64,000 nucleotides of DNA from Arenicola marina (lineage: Eukaryota > Annelida > Polychaeta > Arenicolidae). The position numbers were made by a program, and so were the translations under genes. Numbering within the stretch: position 1 is the first letter of the stretch; each line of letters starts with the position of its first letter. The stretch lies in the NCBI GenBank assembly GCA_964019135.1, contig OZ025255.1, positions 27,529,188 to 27,593,187 of the forward strand. The letters are read 5' to 3'. The notes beneath the pieces were generated by a model. It was not told the origin of the DNA and searched no databases. It was given only the letters and a program-made list of their open reading frames with translations. Below, one piece after another: positions 11,899 to 22,377 of the stretch.

Positions 11899-12879
11899 CA
11901 GTGCTATAATAAGAGCCAAATTTTGGTGAACTGACAACAGTAGTGTTTTGAATAACATTGCTTGGATACATGCGAGTGACACTGTAAGGTCGGACCCCTG
12001 GGTTAGGTTGAGGTTTCAAATCTCACGTGTGTCATGTTCGGTTCGGCTAGGGCATGTATACAGACTCGCGGTCTTCGCATTCACAAAGGAAGTCGCTTGT
12101 ACATTTCAATCAAGCCTTTATTCATAGCGGTTGTACATCTCGTTGTGTTGTCTAAGGTTCTTCCTGATCCGTCAGTAAGTTGTCTGCCTAGTGGCTAGCT
12201 GATTTCTTAGTTCTCCCTTAGTTGTCTGGACTCTCGGATCCGTGCCCCTTATATACCCACACGCTGCTACACCCCTGGGAGTGTACTCTCTTATCAGGAA
12301 TTTGGGAGGAATTTGGTGGAAAGATGTTTTCACTCTCTTTCTCTAGTTTGCGCGTCTGGATCTCGGATCAGACTGACTGGCGTCGAGTGTCACCTTAGTA
12401 CCCGTGATCCAGTTCCAGAACGCAAACATCACGTTTGCCAGCCTCCCTTCCAGAGCTGTATAAGGGCCTAGGACTTCCGGGTCGACGTATCCAGAACGTT
12501 CTATAAAAATTTATTTAGCTAATAAGCGTCACGAGTACTGGTAGGTGCAGTGACCTAACCTACTTCCACGCGGATCTCAGGACACATGACTGCGTACACT
12601 GACTCATGCTTCGGGAACCTTCTAGAACTATAACTAAGCATATGGCTTACGTAATACATTTAGTACGTACAGTGGTTACACAATGCTCCCTTCTGGGTGC
12701 GGATTAGTCACGCCCGGTTACTAGCACAAAAAACATGTTTTATGTCACAGTGGGTCATTTTGCCCCCCTAAAGGGGCAAAATGGTCAGCACATTATTTCA
12801 GCATGTTAATGAGTGAACTGAACAGCCTAAGAAGGCAAACTCTTAACTCGGAAATTTATATAAATTATACCATTTACCG

Positions 12880-13218
12880 CCCCCCCCCCTATCCAGCATA
12901 TCTGGATCCGGCATAAACCGCCACCCCCCCCCCCCCGGTTTTAGGGAGTGGGGTAATTAATACATTGCCGGGTTTGGGGGGTTCCGGGGTAAATTCCCCC
13001 TTTTTCACTGCCACAATCTGCTCTATGAACGCACATTTTCAAAGCCCCCCCCCCACCACCGATCGCAAGTCTTAAAATATTCGCTCTATAGGGGTATGTT
13101 TTTCATCATACATGTCCGTTCTATAGGGGTATCTTTTCCATCACAAATATCCGCTCTGTCATCAAGGCACCCGCGGACCTCCCCCCCCCCCCCCAGATTT
13201 GTATAATAGTGCCCCCCC
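12880..13218. repeat. Region of repeated poly-C tracts
   Basis: Several C runs of 9-14 bases lie within about 340 bases (near 12882, 12923, 13047, 13183 and 13213). A near-repeat CTATAGGGGTAT(G/C)TTTT occurs at 13086 and 13122. No coding sequence is visible. Confidence 0.7.
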
Positions 13219-15160
13219 CCCATCTGCGTCTTATCCTGACGAGCTGCTGGAAGGAATGACCCTTAATTTCTCCGAGATTTCTGACTTCTCGAAATCAGCC
13301 GGGCCTTGCCACAATCTTTCCGTTGGTGGAGACCGTAGCGGGACATTGCCTGTTACTTGGCTTTGTCTTTCTAACTGGAAGTCTAGTAGCTTTTGGAAGT
13401 GGGAATGTATCGAATGGAGACACGGTGTCGCGTGCCGCCTGGCTCTGCCTCAATCAACGCTTCCGGTACCTGGGGCGCACAACTCTCCCTTCTTCAAGCT
13501 CCCTGTGACGCACATCGTTTTCTTCTTCAAGCATATTCATGATCATCAAACTTTGATGTTCCGACTCAGTGGACATATCATCCAGTTTGCTAAAGATAAT
13601 CGTTTCTGTTGGAGTATATATATTAAATTGGATGTGGGTAGAACGGCCCACTGGGTCATTAACCTTAAGATTTGACCACCGCATGAAAAATACGGCGCAG
13701 TATACTCCGCATCTGATTTACGTTTGGGACTTGACTTGGACTTATCTTTGATCGTGTTAATTTTGCAAAATTTTCCCCCAAGCTAGTATCCACTGAGCTC
13801 TACTTTCTTCCAGTGTTTACCATGGATGGCAACAGCCCAGAAACTTTTACTTCGGGAACGAAGGTCAGCTGTCTGCTTCAGTGCCCATGTAGATTTGTTA
13901 AGGTATCATGTAACAAACAGGAACAAATGTAAAACGCTTCAATACACTGTCAGGTGGCAGCATCGCAATTGCGCGATATTGTGGTGGGCCATTTGACCCC
14001 GATGGGTCAGTTTGCCCCATGTTCCCCTAGTAGAAGTAATGATGTATTAAATAATAACTAATTTTACCATGTTACCATTTCAAGCCCCCCACCCCCCCCC
14101 CCTCCTCCACAAAGTAAAAGGATGTTTGTAAGCGTGACATGAAGGCTTTGTTTCAGGACGAATTCAATTTGAACCGAAATACCAAATTAAAACACATTGT
14201 TTCTTGTTTTTGTTCTTAACAGGTTTACGCTTACATAAACCTTCTAAGCCAACTTCCCTGCTAACAAGTTAACGTCATGACAATGTTTTTTTTTGGTTTG
14301 GTTTTAGTTGAGATGACGTGCAAATGTATGTTTTTTTTTAAGTTGCCCGAACGTTTTCAGATAACGTGGTCTGACATTCATTCCAGTAATAAAATTGTGC
14401 CTTCTGTAAGAAAGAACTGCGTATATGATGAATTAATCAACTGCCAAATACAATCAATTACATATTGTTTTCATGATGTCTAATTTTTCAGGTAAGGTTG
14501 TCCTAACGTTAGGAACACGTCCACTCTCGACTTCTCACAAGTTTGTATTTATAACAACTGCTGCACGCAGCCACGTTTTATTAGTCACTACACATGGCGA
14601 AGGTTTTATTTTTATGGGATAAAGGCTAGAATATTATATTAAATATAAAATATTACTTCAATTTTTGCGACAAGCGTTGTAACAACGTGTCCTGATGGTA
14701 ACTTTGAGATGACGTGATTGCAACCCAAAACCAACGTGTGCAAACGTTGTGTGTTAGCTGGGTTACACCTTCATTCTTACAATGCCGATTCCGGCCAAGA
14801 AACCGGTTTCCTGCGTGGAACACTTTCCTTCCCTTAGGATTTAGGATAAAGTACATTTTTTTGTTAATCCGTCTCCAAAAAAACATTTCAACTTCTTAAC
14901 GCTTCCACCATAGGCTATATTAGTACGCGCCTGGAAGAAATGTTCTGCCAATTTACAAAATGGGTGCCAGCATGGTGATACCTAGCTTCCACAACCAAAC
15001 CCCCAAAATAACGGTTTGTCAGCCATAAAAACGTGACTTTACCGTCTTACCGACACGTTTTGCTGCGACATCCCGCTATAAAGCAGCCGGATGACCCACT
15101 CGCTGGGGTGGATCGCCGGAGTGAGGGGTGAGCGAGGCAAGGCTGTTCGTGGTCCGACTA

Positions 15161-15581
15161 AGGGCGTGTTCGATTTACCTGAAACCGACGGGAAACCGAC
15201 ACCGTTTTTGAAACCGGTTTCACCGATTTGCCCATCTGAGTATGAACGCATAGTTTCATTTGTTTACAATTTCACCATGTAGTCGACAATGGGCTTATTA
15301 AGTTATGCCAGCATAAATACGCCGTCTGTTTCATTTTCTACCCGCGATTGGACTATCCGTAAATAAATGAGTGTCATAGTTTTGTCTAGAACTCTATTCA
15401 TTACATTTATGATTAACTATGGTGTATGTGTTGCTTGAACTGACAGTTCCGCGGAACTGAAACCGTCAATCCAGCTCTCTCGATAGTTTCAGGGTTTCGA
15501 GCAAACGCGTGTCGGTTCTTCTCCTGTCGAACGGTCAGTTCGGCAAACCGGTTTTGGTTTCATGTAGATCGAACACGCCCT
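15161..15581. mobile_element. MITE-like element with about 26-bp terminal inverted repeats
   Basis: The left end is AGGGCGTGTTCGATTTACCT followed by GAAACC. The right end is the inverse, GGTTTCATGTAGATCGAACA then CGCCCT. The 421-bp interior has no transposase. No clear target-site duplication is seen. Confidence 0.65.
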
Positions 15582-16263
15582 AAATACCTTCATCGGCGAG
15601 GAGATTCCAGAACACGAGTAACTGCTGGGACACTCACGTAAAGTAAGACAGTAACGTCTTGTTTTCAGTCTATTATTCGCGCTGATGCCAATGTTTTGGC
15701 AGATTTTGAGCTGGCACAAGCGAAATTCTGTGATTTAAAGATATATATCTTCTGGTTACTTTACAGTTTATTAGTTTCATTGTTGTATTTGTAGTCAGAG
15801 CTGTAGTGCTCACTGCCGAGTCCGGCAGTGGGGCTCTGCATGTCTTGGTTGCGCATCGTTGTTGGGCCTGCCCGCTGTCTGGCTGCCAGGGAGCTTAAGT
15901 GCTGGCGTTTGATTGTAAGAGTCAGCGGTGACGGACGTATAGACGAAACGAAGATTTAATGGTTTGATAATATTTTAAACATCTACATTTTTGTACCTCG
16001 CAAACAGTATCATGGGGTTGACACCAGATTAGAGAAACATATTAAGACACATTCGTGTAATAAATATCGGTATTTATTATATAATCGCAAAATCAGCATC
16101 ACAAGGATCACATTACAGGCAGGCAACAAACAGGTAACGGTTTAGAATATACAAGCAATGTTTTGCTTACAATGCGTCTGACAAATACAATATTATGTGT
16201 GCGTAAATGAGCTGTGGCTGGGACTGTATAGATCCCTCGTAAATCTCGGCTATAACTTGCAGC

Positions 16264-16410
16264 CAGGGGCGTAAACAGGAACTTGAACAAGCGTACGCAC
16301 TTGCTGTACATGAAATAAAGAAAAGTACTCCCGAACAACAGGATTGCCCGTACCGGCACAGCCCTATGTGTACGCACGTGCGTACGTTCGCACGGCTGGC
16401 TACGCCCCTG
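16264..16410. mobile_element. Short hAT-like non-autonomous element
   Basis: The ends CAGGGGCGTAAACAGG and, inverted, CAGGGGCGTAGCCAGCC resemble the CAGGGGCGTA ends common on hAT-family elements. It is only about 150 bp long and non-coding. Target-site duplication is unclear. Confidence 0.5.
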
Positions 16411-16450
16411 GGAGCTTGTAAATTACTGTATCACCTTCCTCTGCGATTAA

Positions 16451-16456
16451 TTTATT
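16451..16456 (-). terminator. Candidate poly(A) signal for zf20
   Basis: AATAAA on the minus strand, 382 bases past the zf20 stop codon, with no other minus-strand exon between. Confidence 0.4.
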
Positions 16457-16837
16457 GAAGCCATAAGCAAAGGCAAAGTTAAATACAAAAGGGACGCGTA
16501 CATAACATGGAAATATCTCACTGAAACCAATTCGGAGGCACTTCTCTACCAGTTTAATAGAGATAATATATGTGCTTAAATCTTGCCCCACTGGGTAGAA
16601 TTAACCTACTTTAACTGACCGATCATCTGTTGACGTCATTCGAGCAGAACATACAGGTTATCCAGGTTACACAAAAGCACGAAGCGGTTGCTGGAAGGCT
16701 TTTGGTTAACACACACTCTGTCACTGTGAACTAGTTTGAACATTCCGACTTGGTGTCGGGTAGGGCAGGGTGAAGCGCTTGGTGAAAGGCCAACGGGGGA
16801 CTTGGTCGACAACCCTGCTCAATGTGAACTGGTTGAA

Positions 16838-17746
16838 CTAGTTTTTTGAACTAGTTGAACATTCTGACTTGGTGTCAGGTAGGGCACAGTCAGACACGGC
16901 AGGGACCGGCGTCGTTTCTTGTTCCACTTGTTCCCCGGTGTAGTTCTCCCGCCATTGCTGCTGCGAGCTCAGCTGCGGCTCCAGCTGCGGCTGCAATGCC
17001 CCAGGCGCCGACTGAGACTGCTCTGTCTCTCCATCTGTTTCGTCGTCTCTATCTCTACTATCGTCTAACTCTCCAACGCCGAACTGCCTGGCGCCGGCAT
17101 CTTGTCTGTCGTCTCGATGGCCCCCGACCTCCCCAGATGGTTCTCTACCCTCGTACGTGCCTGCTCGCCCTGCCAGCGCATTGCCTCGCTCCCCGCCTAC
17201 TTCCGAGTATGGATCCCCGCCTTTGCCCATAGTTAGCTCCCCGCTTAAGTCCGTCCCGGGTTCCTCGCCTGGTTCCTTGTCCGACTCCTCCCCAGACTCC
17301 TCTCCTAGTACCATCTGGGAGGGCATTTCGAAACCCGGATGTTTGACCCGGATATGACGCAGCAGGCCGCGCCTGTGGCCGTATTTGCAAGGGCAGAAGG
17401 TGCACTGGAAGTAGATATCCACCCTGTGCTTGGCTTCGTGCAGCTCCCACTCGCTGCGACTGAAGAAACCCTTACCACAGCTACTGCACGTGTAGCGGTA
17501 GATGCCGAGGTGTCGGCGCTGGTGCTTTAGCAGATTGTTACGCCGACTGAACATCTTGCTGCAGAGCGGACACTGCAGCTGTCGCGGAACGCCGGGCTGC
17601 TCCCCGGATCGCTCTCCGGACTGCTCCCCGGACCGCTCTCCGGACTGCTCCCCGGGCCGCTCGCAGGCCGCCGCCCAGGGGTTGACGCTGGTGAGACCTA
17701 GCGGGCGCTCTGCCAGGCTGGGACCCATGATGCCGTACGGCTTGCT
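16838..17746 (-). CDS. zf20: terminal zinc-finger exon with long acidic tail
   Basis: The most distal and longest exon of the array: acceptor CTTTCTACTTGCAG, start at 17746 in phase 0, 302 residues, own stop. A Gly/Glu/Ser repeat (GEQSGERSGEQSGERSGEQ, residues 32-50) precedes the fingers. Three C2H2 fingers sit at residues 59-79, 87-107 and 115-136, with the array's typical HLGIYRYTC linker between the first two. A tail of about 165 residues is rich in Glu, Asp, Gly and Gln and could act in regulation. The fingers are closest to zf17-zf19 (GKGFFSRS, CPCKYGHRRGL). It is presumably joined to the leader at 48770. Confidence 0.9.
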   Translation of the reverse strand, partial: SKPYGIMGPSLAERPLGLTSVNPWAAACERPGEQSGERSGEQSGERSGEQPGVPRQLQCPLCSKMFSRRNNLLKHQRRHLGIYRYTCSSCGKGFFSRSEWELHEAKHRVDIYFQCTFCPCKYGHRRGLLRHIRVKHPGFEMPSQMVLGEESGEESDKEPGEEPGTDLSGELTMGKGGDPYSEVGGERGNALAGRAGTYEGREPSGEVGGHRDDRQDAGARQFGVGELDDSRDRDDETDGETEQSQSAPGALQPQLEPQLSSQQQWRENYTGEQVEQETTPVPAVSDCALPDTKSECSTSSKN

Positions 17747-18251
17747 CTGCAAGTAGAAAGAACGCAGGCGATTTTTAAACTGGCCTATATCATGCTATAT
17801 GATTGACCTTTATACCTGCTGCGAGAGGGTGACAGGATGCAACGGATTAACACAAGAAACGTACCAATTTTGTATGTCACATGCGGTTCAAGGTTGTGTC
17901 TAAAAGATACTCGCGCCGAGCGCCAGCTATAATAGTTCAGTGGGTAGTGTAAGGAGCGCCGAGCCGAGCAGCCCACGCAAAGCGTGGTTCTGCAATATGC
18001 CAATATATCTGGGGGTTTTCCTGAACGGCAAAAACCGTGTTGAGTTGCGGCACCCATATTTCAATCAAAACAAAATGCGTGTGGTTATCATACAATTTGT
18101 AATGGCAGATGCTTATTATTGATATTTATAGTTCAACAAACTTTTCCATGGAAACGAGTTGGCTAGTTCGGGAAGTAACCATTGGAAACCAAATGGTCCT
18201 CAGTACTGTGTATGTACTAATGAGACGTGTAACAGGTTCTCTCGAATCCCA

Positions 18252-18510
18252 GGGGCCGTCCGATAGCTCAGTGGGTTACGGCGTTCGCAATGAGCGCTCT
18301 GGCCACCTGAGAGCTTAACGACACTAGATCGGTGGTTCGAGCTCCGCTTTGGTCATGTCTGTGTGGTCGCCAGGATAACGTTCCCGTGTCTTTCTTCGCA
18401 AAGAGTAGGGGTTTACCCCGGGGACATGGCTCCGCTCTTCCCTTCCGTCTCCCGTTGACTCGATATGGCCAGAATTGGCTAAAGCGTCCAAGTTCTTCCC
18501 CATGTCCAAA
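18252..18510 (+). mobile_element. tRNA-derived SINE
   Basis: The head GATAGCTCAGTGGGTTACGG (A box) and GGTGGTTCGAGCTCC (B box) is followed by a body with TCATGTCTGTGTGGTCGCCA, GGGGACATGGCTCCGCTCTT and TCGATATGGCC. It matches the better preserved copy at 60573. It lies in the 17.7-19.7 kb stretch between zf20 and zf19. Confidence 0.8.
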
Positions 18511-19255
18511 CGTCTATCACGAAAGTCCCTCACATAAGCAGATAGGTGCAGTGCTTCCAAAAAAGAGGTAAGACACCGAGCGACAGCTGTCCATTGGTTA
18601 AATTTATAAGGCAACTGCACTTTTTGTATCTGTTGTTCCACAAATAGCAATCGAGTCTCATAAAAGGTGCAATGTGGCACCAAACTGTCGAAAAGTTTAC
18701 TTTGTTCGATCAATATAAGAAGTAAGGCCGTATAAAATTTAATTCTGTTTTTTTTTATTTCAAGCCAAACGGTAGCAACAGAAACACACATAAAAGAGCT
18801 TATACAATAACGGATTCTCCGTTTACGTTGCACACATGCACGCAAATCATGTTTAAAACAACTGATCATTCCAACTAAACATTCAACCAAAGCTGAATTT
18901 ATGTGTGGTAGCTTCACGTTCCCGAGCGGTAAAATACTTGTACGCAAATCAGGTTTAAAACCACTGACCAACTAAACAATCCCTCTAAGCGGAATGCCTG
19001 TGTGGTGGCTTCACGGTGCCTGAGCGGTAAACGAACATGACGCTTCAGGCAAATATTTTCCATTATCAGACAAGGATTTACTTCAGTGGAGCCGTCGTTA
19101 CACTGGTGCCAGGTTGAGGGCAAGCCACAACACCCAGGAAGTGTTCACGCTTGCACTGAGGCGTAAACTTACTTCCGTGACGTGCATCAATAATACACGT
19201 ATTATATTATTACCTGACCTGAGGACGACATGGTGACAATCAGACACATACAAGT

Positions 19256-19420
19256 AACGTGCGTACACATGCGTCACGCGCGTAAACATGCGTCACGCTC
19301 GTAAACATGCGTCACGCGCGTAAACATGCGTCACGCGCGTAAACATGCGTCACGCGCGTAAGCATGCGTCACGCGCGTAAACATGTGTCACGCGCGTAAA
19401 CATGCGTCACGCGCTTAAAC
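19256..19420. repeat. 19-bp minisatellite
   Basis: The unit CATGCGTCACGCGCGTAAA recurs about eight times with few changes. It lies in the spacer downstream of zf19 and has no coding role. Confidence 0.95.
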
Positions 19421-19691
19421 ATAAAAATGCCGTTCACTGCTAGCAGATCTAAAGGATAAAAGGCGACACAAACCCCGTCTCATCTGTCGTAGACCGTTTG
19501 GCTGCATACGGACATTACCAATAGAAAGAGCATGAGACCTTTCTTCGCTGGCACGTACTATTGGTGTCCTGAGGCCGAGCGAGGAGCAATACTCATAGTC
19601 ACTGAGCAGGATGAGACGACTCCATGGTAACTGGAATGGGCAATTCATCGCATTTAGGGACAGATGATGTCCCATATCTATCGTCGATTCG

Positions 19692-20036
19692 TCAGTCGTC
19701 CGCTTGGCTCACTTCGTTGTGCTTGAGCCGCAAGTGTTCCTGCAGGCCGCGCTTGTGTCTGTACGTGCACGGACAGCGGCGACAGCGGAAGGTCACGGGG
19801 CCGGTATGCGTCACCACGTGGTCCTTATAGTGGGTCCGGCAGTTGAAGCCTTTACCGCAGACGGCACATGTGTAACGGAAGATACCCAGGTGGCGCTGGA
19901 GGTGTTCTTTGAGATTGCTCTTGGTGGCGAAGCTTGTTCCACACTGGTCGCAGTACCAGCGCTGGCGTTCCTTATCCCCAGTGACACACACAGAACCGTC
20001 TTGCTGGTACCGGCCATCTTCAACCAAACGAAAAGC
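19692..20036 (-). CDS. zf19: terminal three-finger exon
   Basis: Acceptor CTATCTTTTTTTCAG, start 20036 in phase 0, 114 residues, own stop. Fingers are at 29-49, 57-77 and 85-106. The start AFRLVEDGRYQQ is related to VSGLVDDVRYEQQ of zf18. The three exons zf17-zf19 share QRWxCDQC in finger 1, GIFxYTC in the linker and HKRGLQEHL in finger 3, which indicates local duplication. Finger 2 differs here (GKGFNCRTHYKDH), which would alter DNA choice. Confidence 0.92.
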   Translation of the reverse strand, partial: AFRLVEDGRYQQDGSVCVTGDKERQRWYCDQCGTSFATKSNLKEHLQRHLGIFRYTCAVCGKGFNCRTHYKDHVVTHTGPVTFRCRRCPCTYRHKRGLQEHLRLKHNEVSQADD

Positions 20037-20544
20037 CTGAAAAAAGATAGCCGACACTTAGCAACGTCCACACAGATCGGTGAAAATTAAGGCTGGATGT
20101 AGTATTTCATTCGCTGTGTAAGAACGACACGAAGGGCTTGGATTCTGGGAAGCGTTGGGCTCTGCCGCTATACGATACACCCGTGTCCATGTAGAGCACG
20201 CCACAAAGGCGCCATGAAGCCTTAACTGTCTGCATATCCCATACAATAATGGACGTCCATTCAAGGAGTCTCGTTAGTCTTCCCAGGTTTTCACAATGAC
20301 ATACTTGAACAAGAACACACGACAAGCCGAAGATTCTCGCTTCATCGGGTTTTTTCTCTTGACCTGCACTGCATGGCACGAAAGCTGTAAAGTGGATCGA
20401 CCGGTCACGTTTCGTGATTCCCGCTTCTCAGACAGTGAAGCGCTATTCATCCAGTTGGGGAATAGGATAGGGCCACCGTTGCGTATATAAAAGATAAACC
20501 AAGCCGCGAAATCACAGGGACAATGAGGGGAAAAGAAAGACACG

Positions 20545-20652
20545 TGTGAGGCTTTGAACCCGCAACCGGTTGATCAGTAGTCGACAACGCTGCACCTCAA
20601 CCCCGGCGGCTTCTGCGGGTGGGGTTTGAACCCGCAACCAGTTAGTCAGCAG
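20545..20652 (-). mobile_element. Two tRNA-like (B-box) fragments
   Basis: The minus strand shows two copies of GGTTGCGGGTTCAAA with nearby TGATCAACC/TGACTAACTGG, like the 3' half of a tRNA promoter. A related piece lies near 23030-23060. These look like SINE remnants and not tRNA genes. Confidence 0.45.
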
Positions 20653-20839
20653 GAACAGAAACACCGAGACCAGCGAGCATTAGAAAAGGAATCTAACGCA
20701 CAAGTAAAGGGTTGTACGGATTAATTTCCGTGTTGGCGATGCAAATCGCGCCCCTTAAGTCACCATAAAGCTTACTGTACATCGCCGGACACGTACTATC
20801 TAGCATCACATGTCTTCCATGTACAGACAGTCCGCACGC

Positions 20840-21172
20840 TCAGTTCAGCTGGTGGTGTTTCTTTTTCAAGTGTTCCTGCAACCCTCTCTTGTGGCTGTAC
20901 GCGCAGGGACAGAGGTGACAGCTGAAGATCGCGTTGCCGGAATGCGTCGCCACGTGTTCCTCGAAGTGGCTTCGACTGAAGAAGCCTTTGCCGCACATGG
21001 AACACGTGTAACTGAAGATGCCCAGGTGGCGATGGCGGTGCTGTCTCAGATTGCTCTTGGTGGTGAAGGTCTTAGTACACTGGTCACACGGCCAGCGCTG
21101 GTGCCCGCCAGGCTCGTTGGTCGACAATGACACCTGCTGTTCGTACCGGACATCGTCAACCAACCCAGACAC
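20840..21172 (-). CDS. zf18: terminal three-finger exon
   Basis: Acceptor GTGTCTTTTCAG, start 21172 in phase 0, 110 residues, own stop. Fingers are at 29-49 (CDQCTKTFTTKSNLRQH), 57-77 (CSMCGKGFFSRSHFEEH) and 85-106 (CHLCPCAYSHKRGLQEH). Finger 1 to finger 2 linker is HLGIFSYTC. It is the closest relative of zf17, sharing the start VS(I/G)L and the TTKxNLRQHRxRH block, so the pair is a fairly recent tandem duplication. The acceptor contexts (TCTTTTCAG|GTGTCT) also match. Confidence 0.93.
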   Translation of the reverse strand: MSGLVDDVRYEQQVSLSTNEPGGHQRWPCDQCTKTFTTKSNLRQHRHRHLGIFSYTCSMCGKGFFSRSHFEEHVATHSGNAIFSCHLCPCAYSHKRGLQEHLKKKHHQLN

Positions 21173-21297
21173 CTGAAAAGACACCCGTCACTTAGTACAG
21201 CGCCACAGACCAGCCTTCGGCAGTGCTTCACGATAAATCAGGATCCTCCCTCCCTCTATGTTCAGCTAAGTTATGACCTACGAACAGCCTTCCGGCG

Positions 21298-21303
21298 TTT
21301 ATT
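21298..21303 (-). terminator. Candidate poly(A) signal for zf17
   Basis: AATAAA on the minus strand, between the zf17 stop and the zf18 acceptor. The 748-base distance makes it only a possibility. Confidence 0.3.
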
Positions 21304-21377
21304 TAGCGGAGACCAATCCGTACACAAGAGTTGACTGATCACGATCATCAGTCATTCCCTTTAGCGGTCCATGGCGC

Positions 21378-21600
21378 ATGAACTAAACCAGGACACAACA
21401 AATCGCCTAAACCAAGAAACAACGAATCGTCTAAACCAGGCGACAATGAATCCTCTAAACCAAGAAACAATGAATCGTCTAAACCAGGAGACAACGAATC
21501 ATCTAAACCAAGAAACAATGAATCGTCTAAACCAGGAGACAGCAAATCGTCTAAACCAAGAGCCGAGCATCGTCTAAAACATAAGCCAACGCATTGTCTA
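21378..21600. repeat. 24-bp minisatellite
   Basis: The unit CTAAACCAAGAAACAATGAA then TCGT recurs about eight times, with decayed units to about 21720. It lies in the spacer between zf17 and zf18. Confidence 0.92.
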
Positions 21601-22050
21601 AACCAGAAGCAAATGCATCGTCAGTAATAGGAGCTTAAGAATGTCTAAACCAGTATCCAAAGCATCGCGTAAAACCTGAACGAACAGATAGTCTATAATA
21701 CGAGCCAACGCACCGTCTAGGCATCGTCTGAGCCAGTAAAAAAACCAGTACAGTGCCAAAAACGAGAGGTTGCTTTGGGTTCAGTTGGTAAAACAGTTTG
21801 TCTCATCGTTGTTTATGTATACTTCGTCGGTGCCTACAGACTTAGTAGGCATAACATAGAGTTTTGCGTTGTTCTAAGACACGTAAAATGTTTTTTTTTC
21901 CAACAATAGGTACCGACGGACTCGCTTGCGGGACCTAATGTTCGTTCGTGTCGAACGGTTTGCCGAATCTTCTGTTCAAGTTTGTCCATATTATATGTGT
22001 AATAACAAATTTTACCATCGCGAGAGATTATACCCCGACGCCTGATCACT

Positions 22051-22377
22051 TCAGATGGCATGTTTTTCCTTCAGATGTCGTTTTAGTCCTCTTTTTCGGC
22101 TATAGACGCATGAACACAGCGGGCAGCTGAGGGCGACCTTGCCCTGGTGCAAGGCCACGTGTTCCTCGTGGTGGCTCTTGCTGAAGAAGCCCCTGCCACA
22201 GGTCGCGCACGTGTAACTGAACATGCCCATGTGGCGAAGGCGGTGCTGTCTCAGATTGTTCTTGGTCGTGAAGTCTTTGCCACACTGGTCGCACGGCCAG
22301 CGTTGTTTACCCTGAGTGAAAGGGGCCATTACAGAAGATCCCTTCTCGCCCCATCCATCTCCCGCCAATATAGACAC
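22051..22377 (-). CDS. zf17: terminal three-finger exon
   Basis: Acceptor GATGTCTTTTCAG, start 22377 in phase 0 (VSILAGDGWG), 108 residues, own stop shortly after the last histidine (KEKHAI). Fingers are at 29-49 (CDQCGKDFTTKNNLRQH), 57-77 (CATCGRGFFSKSHHEEH) and 85-106 (CPLCSCVYSRKRGLKRH). Linker 1 is HMGMFSYTC, a variant of GIYRYHC. It is sister to zf18. The region before the fingers is only 28 residues, typical of the array. Confidence 0.93.
   Translation of the reverse strand: MSILAGDGWGEKGSSVMAPFTQGKQRWPCDQCGKDFTTKNNLRQHRLRHMGMFSYTCATCGRGFFSKSHHEEHVALHQGKVALSCPLCSCVYSRKRGLKRHLKEKHAI

Larger units (their letters stand above)
6305..16837. other. Gene-poor region between SERINC and the finger array
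   Basis: I find no exon with a recognisable domain here. The stretch holds inverted-repeat elements at 7221-7297, 7639-7837, 15161-15581 and 16264-16410, SINE-like pieces, and homopolymer C/G runs. The missing first SERINC exon and its promoter may lie in it. Scattered short open frames look random. Confidence 0.6.

Noticed and set aside
11660..12019. 119-residue minus-strand frame with a poly-Pro run
   Set aside because: The proline run is the poly-G tract read backwards; no other coding sign.
16855..17756. Plus-strand open frames opposite zf20
   Set aside because: Shadow frames of a GC-rich real exon; no splice or domain support.
18252..18340. A genuine tRNA gene
   Set aside because: A and B boxes are present, but the stems do not pair and the sequence continues into a SINE body shared with other copies.
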